Program-made: the position numbers and the translations under genes
Part shown: positions 1 to 6,222 of the stretch, piece by piece
Position numbering within the stretch: position 1 is the first letter of the stretch
Layout: each line of letters starts with the position of its first letter
Notes under the pieces: model-generated
The model's input: the letters and a program-made list of their open reading frames with translations, nothing else
What the model was told of the DNA's origin: nothing
The model's database searches: none
Origin: Roseburia sp.
GTDB taxonomy: Bacteria; Bacillota; Clostridia; Lachnospirales; Lachnospiraceae
Assembly: GCA_017626625.1 (NCBI GenBank)
Contig: JAGAIK010000638.1
Span: 1-6,906 of the forward strand
DNA length: 6,906 nt
Direction: 5' to 3'

Positions 1-78
1 AGCTACTTCTAACTGCGCTGCATATCGTTTAATTTGTTCTTTGATTACGGAACTTATTTCTTCTGGTTTTAAATTCAT
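1..78 (-). CDS. atpA: ATP synthase F1 subunit alpha, N-terminal fragment (cut by window edge)
   Basis: Only the first 26 codons are present; the gene continues beyond the left edge. The translation begins MNLKPEEISSVIKEQI, the conserved start of bacterial F1 alpha subunits, whose N-terminal segment contacts the delta subunit at the top of the F1 head. The ATG overlaps the TGA stop of atpH as an ATGA junction (75-78), which indicates translational coupling. An AGGTGA ribosome binding site lies about 9 bases upstream, inside the end of atpH. The alpha subunit forms the alpha3beta3 hexamer and carries non-catalytic nucleotide sites, but none of those motifs falls in this fragment. Identity rests on the N-terminal match plus its position directly after atpH. 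Confidence 0.93.
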   Translation of the reverse strand, partial: MNLKPEEISSVIKEQIKRYAAQLEVA

Positions 79-641
79 GAAGCGCATTCACCTGCTTTCA
101 ACTGTATTTTTGATAACTCACGTGTCAAATCATAAAGTTTCGTCCTGACACTGGAGTCTACGACCCTGTCACCGATACGGATTACCATTCCGCCAATCAG
201 CCCAGAATCCACTGCATAGTGCATTTCAAATTCCACATATCTGGTAGTCTCTAACAGACGTTTCTCCACTGCTGCCTTCTGTGCGCCGGATAACTCCATG
301 GCGCTTGTGACATAGGCAGTACCGATATTTTTGTGTTCTTTCACACAATCGATAAAATAGGAGAGTACTGCGTCCGCTTCCTCAAAATGACCTTTGTCCA
401 CAATCATCCGAAGCAATCCCACCAGCTCTTTGGAAACTTTTCCTGCAAATATGTCTTCGATTATTTTAATTTTTTCTTCTTTTACGATTTTCGGATGAGT
501 CATTAATTTGAAGAGTTCCGGGTTATCCTCCATAGCAGTTTTCACCGCGGCGGCTTCTTCCCAGTATTCATCGAGTTTTCCCTGCTCTAAGGCAACTTCA
601 AACAATGCGTCACCGTATGTTTTTGATACTAGCTTTGCCAT
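75..641 (-). CDS. atpH: ATP synthase F1 subunit delta
   Basis: This 188-residue protein is a normal length for the delta (OSCP-type) subunit, the part of the peripheral stalk that ties the b subunits to the alpha3beta3 head. The N-terminal half is a predicted helical bundle starting MAKLVSKTYGDALFEVALEQ, with the typical Y-x-x-A-L-x-x-x-A pattern. The C-terminal part has the conserved delta signature near residues 145-170 (LIGGMVIRIGDRVVDSSVRT), followed by a closing helix. The ATG start has a GGGTGA-type ribosome binding site about 7 bases upstream. The gene overlaps the end of atpF by 13 bases and the start of atpA by 4, so all three are probably translationally coupled. Nothing unusual is seen. 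Confidence 0.96.
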   Translation of the reverse strand: MAKLVSKTYGDALFEVALEQGKLDEYWEEAAAVKTAMEDNPELFKLMTHPKIVKEEKIKIIEDIFAGKVSKELVGLLRMIVDKGHFEEADAVLSYFIDCVKEHKNIGTAYVTSAMELSGAQKAAVEKRLLETTRYVEFEMHYAVDSGLIGGMVIRIGDRVVDSSVRTKLYDLTRELSKIQLKAGECAS

Positions 642-1153
642 GTCGAATCACCCATTTCTTTCAATGTCTCTTCCACCAACGTTTCCTGTATGGTTGCGTC
701 AATGTTGGCAGCCACAACTTTTGCAGCCATCATAGATGCAACGGTAATTATTTCCTGTTTTACCTCATCCATTGCACGTTTCTTTGAAAGCTCTGCTTCC
801 TCGTTGGCATTCTGGATGATACGAGCAGCCTCTTCCTTGGCTTCACCCTCAATGCGTGATGCGTTCATCTGCGCTTTCTTGCGGGCTTCGCTTAAAATCT
901 GTTCTGCTTCTTTATCCACATCCTTCAGCTTCGCTTCATACTCTGCTTTCAGCGCTGCGGCATCCTTCTTGTCATCCTCTGCGGATTTGATGTCGTTTGC
1001 AATGCCTTCCTGCCTGCTTTTTAACATATTGCGCACCGGGTTAAACAGCAGATACGACAACGCCAGGAATAAGAAAAATACGGCAATCGCTAACAGTATG
1101 GTATCCTGTAAAAGCTGGGCATCCAGATTAAACAGTCTTGTCATTTCCTCCAA
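629..1153 (-). CDS. atpF: ATP synthase Fo subunit b
   Basis: This 174-residue membrane-anchored stalk protein has one hydrophobic helix at about residues 17-37 (LLAIAVFFLFLALSYLLF), followed by FNPVRNMLKSRQEGIANDI, the usual b-subunit start of the cytoplasmic arm. Residues 50-145 are a long charged Ala/Glu/Lys-rich helix that dimerises as the peripheral stalk. Start choice: TTG at 1151-1153 has an ideal AAGGAGG 7 bases upstream. The in-frame ATG three codons later (1142-1144) has only a GGAGG about 3 bases away, which is too close, so TTG is preferred. The gene ends 13 bases inside atpH. It is separated from atpE by a 149-base spacer with repeated hairpins, unlike the other junctions of the operon. 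Confidence 0.95.
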   Translation of the reverse strand: MEEMTRLFNLDAQLLQDTILLAIAVFFLFLALSYLLFNPVRNMLKSRQEGIANDIKSAEDDKKDAAALKAEYEAKLKDVDKEAEQILSEARKKAQMNASRIEGEAKEEAARIIQNANEEAELSKKRAMDEVKQEIITVASMMAAKVVAANIDATIQETLVEETLKEMGDSTWQS

Positions 1154-1188
1154 GGTTTGGCCTCCTTTCCGTCTTTATTATTTTCGAT

Positions 1189-1279
1189 GGAAGAACGCCG
1201 CTTTTGCGTTCTTCTAAAGCTTCAGGCTTCGCCACTTTCATGCGTGGGGAAGAACGCCGCTTTTCGCGTTCTTCTAAAG
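1189..1279. repeat. Two-copy palindromic repeat between atpE and atpF
   Basis: Two near-identical units lie at 1189-1219 and 1248-1279 (offset 59 bases). They differ only by one extra C at 1265, and weaker similarity continues about 14 bases further. Each holds a perfect 9-bp hairpin: GAAGAACGC/GCGTTCTTC at 1190-1198/1206-1214 (7-base loop) and at 1249-1257/1266-1274 (8-base loop). No T-run follows on the minus strand, so these are not intrinsic terminators. They resemble REP-like intergenic palindromes, and their mRNA copies could shield the 3' end of atpE mRNA. That function is inference. Confidence 0.85.
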
Positions 1280-1299
1280 TTTCAAGCTCCGCTTGAAAC
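1279..1299 (-). other. Perfect 9-bp hairpin just after atpE
   Basis: GTTTCAAGC (1279-1287) pairs perfectly with GCTTGAAAC (1291-1299) across a 3-base loop, beginning 3 bases after the atpE stop codon in the direction of transcription. It abuts the right-hand copy of the palindromic repeat and appears to be part of the same unit; the equivalent segment of the left copy has lost pairing. No U-run follows, so a role in mRNA end protection is more plausible than termination. Confidence 0.75.
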
Positions 1300-1302
1300 G
1301 AT

Positions 1303-1701
<399 letters not shown>

Positions 1702-2439
1702 CTACTCCGCATCATAATTCTGACCGATATAGGTCATGGTCAGCATACAGAATACATAGGTCTGAATTGCTCCTGAGAACAAGTCAAAGTATGCGTGAAG
1801 CGCTGCCGGCCAGATAATCGCTATCTTGCTGAGCAGTCCGTAAACCAGTGCCATCATAACCGTTCCTGACAATACGTTTGCGAACAAACGTAAGGATAAA
1901 GAAATGGGGACTGCAATCTCACTGATTAAGTTAATCGGGAACCAGATTGGCAGCCACGGCGGTAATGGTGAACACATATCCTTCCAAATCTGTTTCAGCG
2001 GTATGTTCTTAAACTGCGTGATATGGATTAAGAAGAATGTAATAAGACCAAGTGCTAATGTTGTGCCGTAGTCGGCAGTTGGCGGTCTTAAACCAAACAG
2101 GCCGGAAATATTACTCATCAGAATAAATATGAAGATTGTGCTGATATAGTTCACAAACTTCGGTCCGGCAACTTTTCCCATGGTTCCCATGACAACTCCG
2201 TCGAGTTTCTCGACAATAAGTTCAATCACATTTTGAAAACCATCGGGCACTTCGGTTGCGTGCTTCATCTTGCGGTTGGCTGCAATGGCAAATACCAGCA
2301 GTACCAGCATTACGATGAGAATACACACGTGTGATGTCGTAATCCAGAGCGTCTGACCAAAGAGTTCATAGGAAAAAATCCCATGTATCATAAAGTCAAT
2401 GTTATCGGCGCTGGATTCCATCAAAATTGCGTTACTCAC
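1702..2439 (-). CDS. atpB: ATP synthase Fo subunit a
   Basis: This 245-residue polytopic membrane protein forms the ion half-channels next to the c-ring. The essential stator arginine is visible as R184 in ISLSLRLFANVLSG, the hallmark of helix 5. The C-terminal helix region AIQTYVFCMLTMTYIG is also typical. Several hydrophobic segments are seen (about 32-55, 96-118, 124-142, 167-222, 223-240). Start choice: the frame stays open to 2493, but that longer start lies within atpI. GTG at 2437-2439 has AGGAGG (2447-2452) exactly 7 bases upstream and gives the usual protein length. With this start, the gap after the atpI stop is 13 bases, and the atpI stop abuts the ribosome binding site, implying coupled translation. 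Confidence 0.95.
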   Translation of the reverse strand: MSNAILMESSADNIDFMIHGIFSYELFGQTLWITTSHVCILIVMLVLLVFAIAANRKMKHATEVPDGFQNVIELIVEKLDGVVMGTMGKVAGPKFVNYISTIFIFILMSNISGLFGLRPPTADYGTTLALGLITFFLIHITQFKNIPLKQIWKDMCSPLPPWLPIWFPINLISEIAVPISLSLRLFANVLSGTVMMALVYGLLSKIAIIWPAALHAYFDLFSGAIQTYVFCMLTMTYIGQNYDAE

Positions 2440-2446
2440 AATTTCA

Positions 2447-2452
2447 CCTCCT
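2447..2452 (-). promoter_or_regulatory. Ribosome binding site fixing the atpB GTG start
   Basis: AGGAGG on the minus strand, followed by TGAAATT and then GTG, is a near-perfect Shine-Dalgarno site at 7-base spacing. It decides the non-ATG start of atpB against the longer in-frame extension to 2493. Confidence 0.85.
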
Positions 2453-2887
2453 TCAAGCAGAGTGACTATTTTCACTGTCCGAAGACACATCACCTCTTCC
2501 TTGTAGTTTTGCTATTGCTTTATGAATGAAAGGCTGTAAGTATGCAGATACTTTTAAGCCTAACACACCGATAAATGCGGTAAATAAATTACCTAAATTC
2601 CACTTCATCATTACAAAAAACACAATCACCACCACCACATACCGCAGCACGGATTTTGCAATGATTTTTGCCTGGGCGTGGGACGCACCATAGGTAGCCA
2701 CAGAGTCCTGCAGCACCACTGCAATGTTGACTGCCATTCCACAGGCAAGAAGGATACCGATAAGAAGCCCGGTGGTATAGCGCAACTTATCCTCCACAAA
2801 CCACACGCCGACCAGCTCCACTGCTATTCCATATAAAATAATTCCCAGAACCAACCCCGGTAATGCGTCATTTAATCTTCTTAACAT
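2453..2887 (-). CDS. atpI: ATP synthase subunit I (AtpI/UncI-like membrane protein)
   Basis: This 144-residue protein has four predicted membrane helices (about 8-30, 37-59, 77-95, 97-115) and a short polar tail, a layout typical of AtpI (ATP synthase I family). It sits immediately before atpB. UncI/AtpI proteins assist c-ring assembly, shown for Propionigenium modestum; assigning that role here is by family and position. Start choice: ATG at 2885-2887 gives MLRRLNDALPGLVLG and a 20-base overlap with atpZ. A TTG at 2945-2947 would add 20 residues and increase the overlap to 80 bases, so I prefer the ATG, although its ribosome binding site (AGGACAGAG) is only moderate. Sequence conservation in this family is low, so the call leans on topology and context. 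Confidence 0.85.
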   Translation of the reverse strand: MLRRLNDALPGLVLGIILYGIAVELVGVWFVEDKLRYTTGLLIGILLACGMAVNIAVVLQDSVATYGASHAQAKIIAKSVLRYVVVVIVFFVMMKWNLGNLFTAFIGVLGLKVSAYLQPFIHKAIAKLQGRGDVSSDSENSHSA

Positions 2888-3107
2888 CTTCTCTGTCCTG
2901 TCCGTAAATTTTCTTTGCCATCTTGAAAATGTTCGTAAATCCAGCAAGCGCCCCTACAATGAAAAGAGGAACCGTAATGACAGGAATATCATATTTTTTC
3001 CCCAGCCAGACGCCTAACATGGTACACATGAAAATCGGAACAATCATATTTAACCCGAATTGCAAAATCAAAGTCAGGCATTGGAACACTTTTCGGTTCT
3101 TGTCCAT
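2868..3107 (-). CDS. atpZ: AtpZ/AtpI-family small membrane protein
   Basis: This 79-residue protein has two predicted membrane helices (about 10-32 and 43-63) and a basic C-terminal tail. The LGVWLGKKYDIP segment joining the helices and the G-x-x-x-G-F-x-N pattern of helix 2 (GALAGFTNIFKMAKK) match the AtpZ/AtpI family found first in Bacillus-type atp operons. In alkaliphilic Bacillus, AtpZ and AtpI have been linked to Mg2+/Ca2+ supply to the ATP synthase; the role here is not proven. The ATG has a GAGGTG ribosome binding site 6 bases upstream. It is the first gene of the operon, about 58 bases downstream of the predicted transcription start, and overlaps atpI by 20 bases. Confidence 0.85.
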   Translation of the reverse strand: MDKNRKVFQCLTLILQFGLNMIVPIFMCTMLGVWLGKKYDIPVITVPLFIVGALAGFTNIFKMAKKIYGQDREDVKKIK

Positions 3108-3172
3108 CTAATACACCTCGTTCGGTACTTTATTCCCAATATTTTCCTGAAACAGAAAGCACCACATTTATT

Positions 3173-3200
3173 ATTATAACATTTTTCCTATTTTTGTCCA
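3173..3200 (-). promoter_or_regulatory. Predicted sigma-A promoter of the atp operon
   Basis: On the minus strand, a TGGACA -35 box (3195-3200, 5 of 6 matches) and a perfect TATAAT -10 box (3173-3178) are separated by 16 bases. A TG one base before the -10 makes it an extended -10. Transcription would start near 3166, leaving a leader of about 58 bases before atpZ. A second, weaker candidate (TTGTAT 3223-3228, TATAAC 3202-3207, spacer 15) lies just upstream. Confidence 0.75.
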
Positions 3201-3209
3201 TGTTATAAT
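3173..3209. repeat. Perfect 10-bp inverted repeat overlapping the atp promoter
   Basis: ATTATAACAT (3173-3182) and ATGTTATAAT (3200-3209) are exact reverse complements separated by 17 bases. The left arm contains the -10 box and the right arm begins at the -35 box. It could be an operator for a dimeric regulator. The right arm also reads as TGTTATAAT, an extended -10, on the plus strand, but no good plus-strand -35 or gene accompanies it. Confidence 0.7.
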
Positions 3210-3278
3210 CAAATTCATTTAGATACAATGTTGCCATTTTCTGGAATTAGGGCTACATTTTGTGCAATTTGTATATTT

Positions 3279-3312
3279 CTGCCGGAAAATTGCTTTTTTA
3301 TTACCCCGGCAG
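3279..3312. repeat. 7-bp inverted repeat in the deaminase-atpZ intergenic region
   Basis: CTGCCGG (3279-3285) and CCGGCAG (3306-3312) are exact reverse complements around an A/T-rich 20-base centre. The site lies between the terminator of the upstream operon and the atp promoter region. No T-run follows on either strand, so it does not look like a terminator. A protein-binding site or a weak mRNA hairpin is possible. Confidence 0.4.
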
Positions 3313-3321
3313 GAAAGCACA

Positions 3322-3359
3322 AAAAGGAAAGAAGCACCTCTCGTACATCTTTCCCTTTT
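3322..3359 (-). terminator. Intrinsic terminator after the dCMP-deaminase-like gene
   Basis: Three bases after the stop codon, the minus strand reads AAAAGGGAAAGA and later TCTTTCCTTTT. These pair as an 11-bp stem with one bulged G. After a U-U mismatch, GUAC/GUGC adds 4 pairs (one G-U), closing on a GAGAG loop. A run of five T (3325-3321) completes the terminator. The inner G-U pair forms only in the minus-strand RNA, which supports this orientation. It ends the sua5-upp-deaminase transcript before the atp promoter. Confidence 0.7.
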
Positions 3360-3361
3360 GT

Positions 3362-3847
3362 TTATAATATTATTTCAATTTTCCGGTTGCTGTGTTCATA
3401 GCGCTGCAGGGTCACTCCGGCAGCCTTAAGCATTCTCTTAGACGCAGTCACCGCCGGTGTTCCGTCGTATTTATCACTGTCATAGACAAGCCTGCGGATT
3501 CCCGACTGGATAATGGCTTTCGCACACTCATTGCAGGGAAACAGCGTCACATACATGGTAGCACCCTCTAAGCTACCGCCCCGGTAGTTTAAAATGGCAT
3601 TGAGTTCGCTGTGGGTGGTATAAAAATATTTATTTTCCAAAGGCTCACCCTCCCGCTCCCATGGAAATTCATCGTCAGAGCACCCGATGGGAAACCCATT
3701 GTAGCCCATGGAAAGAATTTTATGGTCCTCACTGACTATGCAGGCGCCCACCTGGGTGTTGGGGTCCTTCGAACGCATTGCCGAGAGGCTGGCAACTCCC
3801 ATAAAATATTCATCCCAGCTAATGTAATCCTGTCTCTTTCCGCTCAT
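3362..3847 (-). CDS. Deoxycytidylate (dCMP) deaminase family protein
   Basis: This 161-residue zinc-dependent deaminase probably converts dCMP to dUMP, feeding dTMP synthesis. The zinc site is complete: H79-S-E81 (HSELNAI) supplies one His ligand and the catalytic Glu, and P104-C105-N-E-C108 supplies two Cys ligands. The segments SKDPNTQVGACIV (about 26-38) and GYNGFPIGC (48-56) match dCMP deaminases (ComEB-like) better than cytidine or tRNA-adenosine deaminases. ATG at 3845-3847 has only a modest ribosome binding site (AGGA about 8 bases away). A possible 11-codon leader ORF overlaps this ATG. It follows upp after a 140-base spacer with no terminator, so it is likely co-transcribed. A related small-nucleotide deaminase activity cannot be excluded. 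Confidence 0.88.
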   Translation of the reverse strand: MSGKRQDYISWDEYFMGVASLSAMRSKDPNTQVGACIVSEDHKILSMGYNGFPIGCSDDEFPWEREGEPLENKYFYTTHSELNAILNYRGGSLEGATMYVTLFPCNECAKAIIQSGIRRLVYDSDKYDGTPAVTASKRMLKAAGVTLQRYEHSNRKIEIIL

Positions 3848-3879
3848 GTCCGTATTCCTGCCTTTCCCCGTTTTTTCAT
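3844..3879 (-). CDS. Possible 11-codon leader ORF coupled to the deaminase gene
   Basis: ATG at 3877-3879 opens a frame encoding MKKRGKAGIRT that ends in TGA at 3844-3846. The stop overlaps the deaminase ATG in an ATGA junction. A purine-rich GAGGCGG lies 8 bases before this ATG, a better ribosome binding site than that of the deaminase itself. It could load ribosomes for coupled re-initiation. Such a short frame can arise by chance and the peptide has no recognisable identity. Confidence 0.25.
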   Translation of the reverse strand: MKKRGKAGIRT

Positions 3880-3902
3880 AGTAATTTCCGCCTCAAAACT
3901 GT

Positions 3903-3947
3903 GTAAACTATGCAAACTCCGCAAACTGCGTAAACTTCGCAAACTTC
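3903..3947. repeat. Five tandem copies of a 9-bp repeat upstream of the deaminase gene
   Basis: Five consecutive 9-base units fit G-Y-AAACT-N-N on the plus strand: GTAAACTAT, GCAAACTCC, GCAAACTGC, GTAAACTTC, GCAAACTTC. Degenerate relatives flank them (3894-3902 and about 3953-3961). They occupy most of the non-coding spacer between upp and the deaminase gene. No promoter is clear among them. The array could be a slippage-prone spacer or a multi-site binding region; its function is unknown. Confidence 0.85.
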
Positions 3948-3987
3948 GCACAGCAAAACTGCACCGATTTATCCAATCCCGTCTCTT

Positions 3988-4617
3988 CTATTTCGTACCG
4001 AAAATACGGTCTCCAGCATCCCCAAGTCCCGGCACAATATAGCCGTGCTCGTTGAGGTGGTCATCTAACGCCCCGATATAAACATCTACATCCGGGTGCT
4101 CCTCCTGCATTTTTTTCACGCCCTCCGGCGCTGCAATAATGCACATCAAACGGATATTTTTTACTCCTTTATCCTTCAACAACTGAATGGCTGCCGCAGA
4201 AGAACCTCCGGTGGCAAGCATGGGGTCCACCACAAAGACTTCCCGGTTGGCACAATCCTCCGGCAGTTTACAGTAGTATTCCACCGGCTCTAACGTCTCA
4301 GGGTCACGGTATAAACCGATATGCCCCACCTTTGCCGCCGGAATCATGGCAAGCATACCGTCCACCATGCCAAGTCCTGCACGCAAAATCGGCACAACCG
4401 CCAATTTTTTCCCCTTTAATTCCTTTACCGTGGTCTTACAGATAGGGGTGTTAATTTCCACATCGGAAAGTTTTAAATCTCTTGTGGCTTCATAGCACAT
4501 CAGCATGGCAATCTCGCTGACTAAGGTTCTAAAATCCTTAGATCCTGTTTCCTCCCGGCGGATAATGCCGATTTTATGCTGTATCAGCGGATGGTCCATT
4601 ACAACTATTTTTCCCAT
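3988..4617 (-). CDS. upp: Uracil phosphoribosyltransferase
   Basis: This 209-residue protein catalyses uracil + PRPP to UMP + pyrophosphate, the uracil salvage step. It has full family length. The PRPP-binding loop is clear as [14 protein letters not shown] (127-140), and the uracil-recognition end [17 protein letters not shown] (193-209) is the standard Upp C-terminus. [13 protein letters not shown] (77-89) is another conserved block. The ATG at 4615-4617 is preceded by AAGGAAG about 9 bases upstream and lies 13 bases inside the preceding phosphatase-like gene, suggesting coupled translation. The linkage of Sua5, a YwlE-type gene, upp and the atp operon resembles the Bacillus subtilis ywlC-ywlE-upp-atp region, here without rpiB and glyA in between. 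Confidence 0.97.
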   Translation of the reverse strand: MGKIVVMDHPLIQHKIGIIRREETGSKDFRTLVSEIAMLMCYEATRDLKLSDVEINTPICKTTVKELKGKKLAVVPILRAGLGMVDGMLAMIPAAKVGHIGLYRDPETLEPVEYYCKLPEDCANREVFVVDPMLATGGSSAAAIQLLKDKGVKNIRLMCIIAAPEGVKKMQEEHPDVDVYIGALDDHLNEHGYIVPGLGDAGDRIFGTK

Positions 4618-5093
4618 GGTTCTTCTTCCTTTCTATCTTCTGTCTCATTTAACAATGCCGCCAGCTTGCGGATGGTCTTGCGCATGGTCTCATAACACAA
4701 ACCATAAGACTGCAAGGTTCCCCCGTAAGGGTCTAATATCTCTAATTCGTCTCCGGTAAGCTCCGTCAGAACATATACGTTTTCCTGATTTGCATTTTCG
4801 TATTTTTCCAGTACCTTTTCCCGCTGTCTGCGCTCCATCACCAGAACCAGGGTATGTTCCCCGAAATCCTCCTCCGTTAGCTGTTTTGACCTATAGTCCT
4901 CCATATTGATGCCATTGCTAATCATCACCGCCTCCGCCTTCTGGTTTAACGGCTCCGGAAACAGCACCACCAGTCCCCTGGCTTCTATTTCCACTGGATG
5001 TTTTAATGTCTGTTCCCTTAAAATCCCTACTGCCATGGGCGCACGGCAGGTGCCGTTCTCCGCCACAAACAGTACTCTTTCATATTGTTTCAT
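4605..5093 (-). CDS. Low-molecular-weight phosphatase homologue lacking the catalytic Cys (probable pseudophosphatase, YwlE-like position)
   Basis: This 162-residue protein has the LMW-PTP/YwlE fold. It starts [15 protein letters not shown] (7-21), where active members have V-C-x-G-N-x-C-R-S-P-M-A, and later shows DPYGG (121-125), the general-acid Asp loop. The P-loop nucleophile Cys is replaced by Ala11 (codon GCG, two or more base changes from any Cys codon). The next Gly-Asn is swapped to Asn13-Gly14, and the Ser after the P-loop Arg is Ala18. Arg17, Cys16 and Asp121 remain. Thr15 sits where B. subtilis YwlE has the Thr giving phospho-arginine selectivity. The frame is intact and coupled (13 bases after sua5, 13-base overlap with upp), so it is expressed, perhaps as a phosphoresidue-binding or regulatory protein. 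The ATG at 5091-5093 is preferred over a TTG at 5112. Confidence 0.85.
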   Translation of the reverse strand: MKQYERVLFVAENGTCRAPMAVGILREQTLKHPVEIEARGLVVLFPEPLNQKAEAVMISNGINMEDYRSKQLTEEDFGEHTLVLVMERRQREKVLEKYENANQENVYVLTELTGDELEILDPYGGTLQSYGLCYETMRKTIRKLAALLNETEDRKEEEPWEK

Positions 5094-5106
5094 TGAAAAC
5101 CCTCTC

Positions 5107-6162
5107 CTATTCAACGGTCAGAACCTGATGCCCTGCCGCTTTCATCAGACGATTCATAATCGCCTGTCCAATTCGGGGCGTGGCAAAACTCTCAGAATAA
5201 ATCGCGTCAACCTCCCAATCGTCAAACTCGCGAAGTATTCTGTACAGATGCCTTGCGATGGCGTCCTCGTCTGTCCTTGCCCCTATACTGACTACATAAT
5301 CGGCATGATACCGCTCCTTCGTTTCATCGGTGGCAATCACGCCCACTTTTTTCCCGTCGCTTTGCTTCTCCGTCACCAGCGCATTAATTTTTGCAACCAC
5401 TGCCGCTTCTTCGCCCTCCACCAGCACCAGGTCTGCCTTGGGGGCATAATGCTTGTATTTCATTCCCGGCGCTTTCGGCTTCTTATCCGAAGAATCTGCA
5501 ATAATTCCGGGGTCTACCCGCACTTCTCTTCCCAATACCTGCTCTAACATTTCCTTTGTGATATAGCCGGGGCGCAAAATCATTGGCTTCTCCTCTGTCA
5601 AATCAATGATCGTGGATTCAATGCCAATCCCCACCGCTCCCCCGTCTAAAATCATGGGTATTTTACCGTCCATATCCAGCGCCACATGAGCTGCCTCCGT
5701 GGGACTTGGTTTCCCGGAAGTATTGGCGCTGGGCGCTGCAATCATACAGCCGCTCTCCCGGATTAACGCCAGCGCAGCCGGGTGGTTCGGCATCCGCACT
5801 GCCACGGTATCCATTCCTCCGGTGGTGGTATAGGGAACCTTATCATTTTTCCACACAATCATCGTCAGAGGGCCCGGCCAGAAGGCTTTCGCCAGGATTT
5901 CCGCCTCCGGTGGAACTTCCTTTGCAATGGAAACCAGCTCTTTGAACTCGCAGATATGAACAATCAGCGGGTTGTCCGACGGTCTGCCCTTCGCCTCGTA
6001 AATCTTTTTCGCCGCCTCCGGGCTTAAGGCATCCGCCCCTAACCCGTAAACCGTCTCCGTCGGGAAAGCCACCAGCCCACCCGCCCGGATTATCTCTGCC
6101 GCTTCTCTGATGTCATTTTTGTCAATTTCTTCACAATCTATTTTTACCAATTTTGTCTGCAT
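5107..6162 (-). CDS. L-threonylcarbamoyladenylate synthase (two-domain Sua5/YwlC type)
   Basis: This 351-residue enzyme makes threonylcarbamoyl-AMP from threonine, bicarbonate and ATP, the first step of the tRNA t6A37 modification. The YrdC domain (about 14-200) shows FPTETVYGLGADA (33-45), KGRPSDNPL (58-66), AVRMPNHP (121-128) and SANTSG (145-150). The linker KAPGMKYKHYAPKA (230-243), with the HYAP signature, leads to the C-terminal Sua5 domain (about 244-349). This is the long Sua5/YwlC type, not the short TsaC. Start choice: ATG at 6160-6162 gives MQTKLVKID, like B. subtilis YwlC. GTG at 6172-6174 would leave almost no leader after the predicted start site near 6182. Neither has a strong ribosome binding site. 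It is the first gene of the minus-strand operon. Confidence 0.95.
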   Translation of the reverse strand: MQTKLVKIDCEEIDKNDIREAAEIIRAGGLVAFPTETVYGLGADALSPEAAKKIYEAKGRPSDNPLIVHICEFKELVSIAKEVPPEAEILAKAFWPGPLTMIVWKNDKVPYTTTGGMDTVAVRMPNHPAALALIRESGCMIAAPSANTSGKPSPTEAAHVALDMDGKIPMILDGGAVGIGIESTIIDLTEEKPMILRPGYITKEMLEQVLGREVRVDPGIIADSSDKKPKAPGMKYKHYAPKADLVLVEGEEAAVVAKINALVTEKQSDGKKVGVIATDETKERYHADYVVSIGARTDEDAIARHLYRILREFDDWEVDAIYSESFATPRIGQAIMNRLMKAAGHQVLTVE

Positions 6163-6188
6163 TTTTCTTCTCACTTTCTGCCAGTTTG

Positions 6189-6217
6189 ATTATCGCACAA
6201 TTCCAAAAAATAGGCAA
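6189..6217 (-). promoter_or_regulatory. Predicted sigma-A promoter of the sua5-upp operon
   Basis: On the minus strand, TTGCCT (6212-6217, 4 of 6 matches) is followed after exactly 17 bases by GATAAT (6189-6194, 5 of 6), with an extended -10 TG one base before it. Initiation would be near 6182, about 20 bases before the chosen ATG. Confidence 0.65.
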
Positions 6218-6222
6218 CCTAC

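Noticed and set aside
690..1217. Long plus-strand open frame opposite atpF
   Set aside because: It is antisense to the Glu/Lys/Ala-rich coiled coil of subunit b, whose codon bias leaves the reverse frame free of stops. It has a low-complexity Ser/Ala/Phe composition and no family match.
1189..1299. Hairpins after atpE read as Rho-independent terminators
   Set aside because: None is followed by a T-run on the minus strand, and atpF, atpH and atpA downstream need the same transcript.
2440..2493. Longer atpB reading frame beginning at 2493
   Set aside because: It would lie inside the end of atpI and add 18 non-conserved residues. The GTG at 2437-2439 has a near-perfect ribosome binding site.
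3611..4042. Plus-strand open frame with a repeating Lys-Leu-Arg/Cys peptide
   Set aside because: The repeated peptide is just the 9-bp tandem array read as triplets. The rest is antisense to the deaminase and upp genes, with no ribosome binding site or known domain.
4906..5547. 213-codon plus-strand open frame opposite the phosphatase homologue and sua5
   Set aside because: The minus-strand frames are clear conserved proteins. The plus frame crosses their junction, has no recognisable motif and no good start signal.
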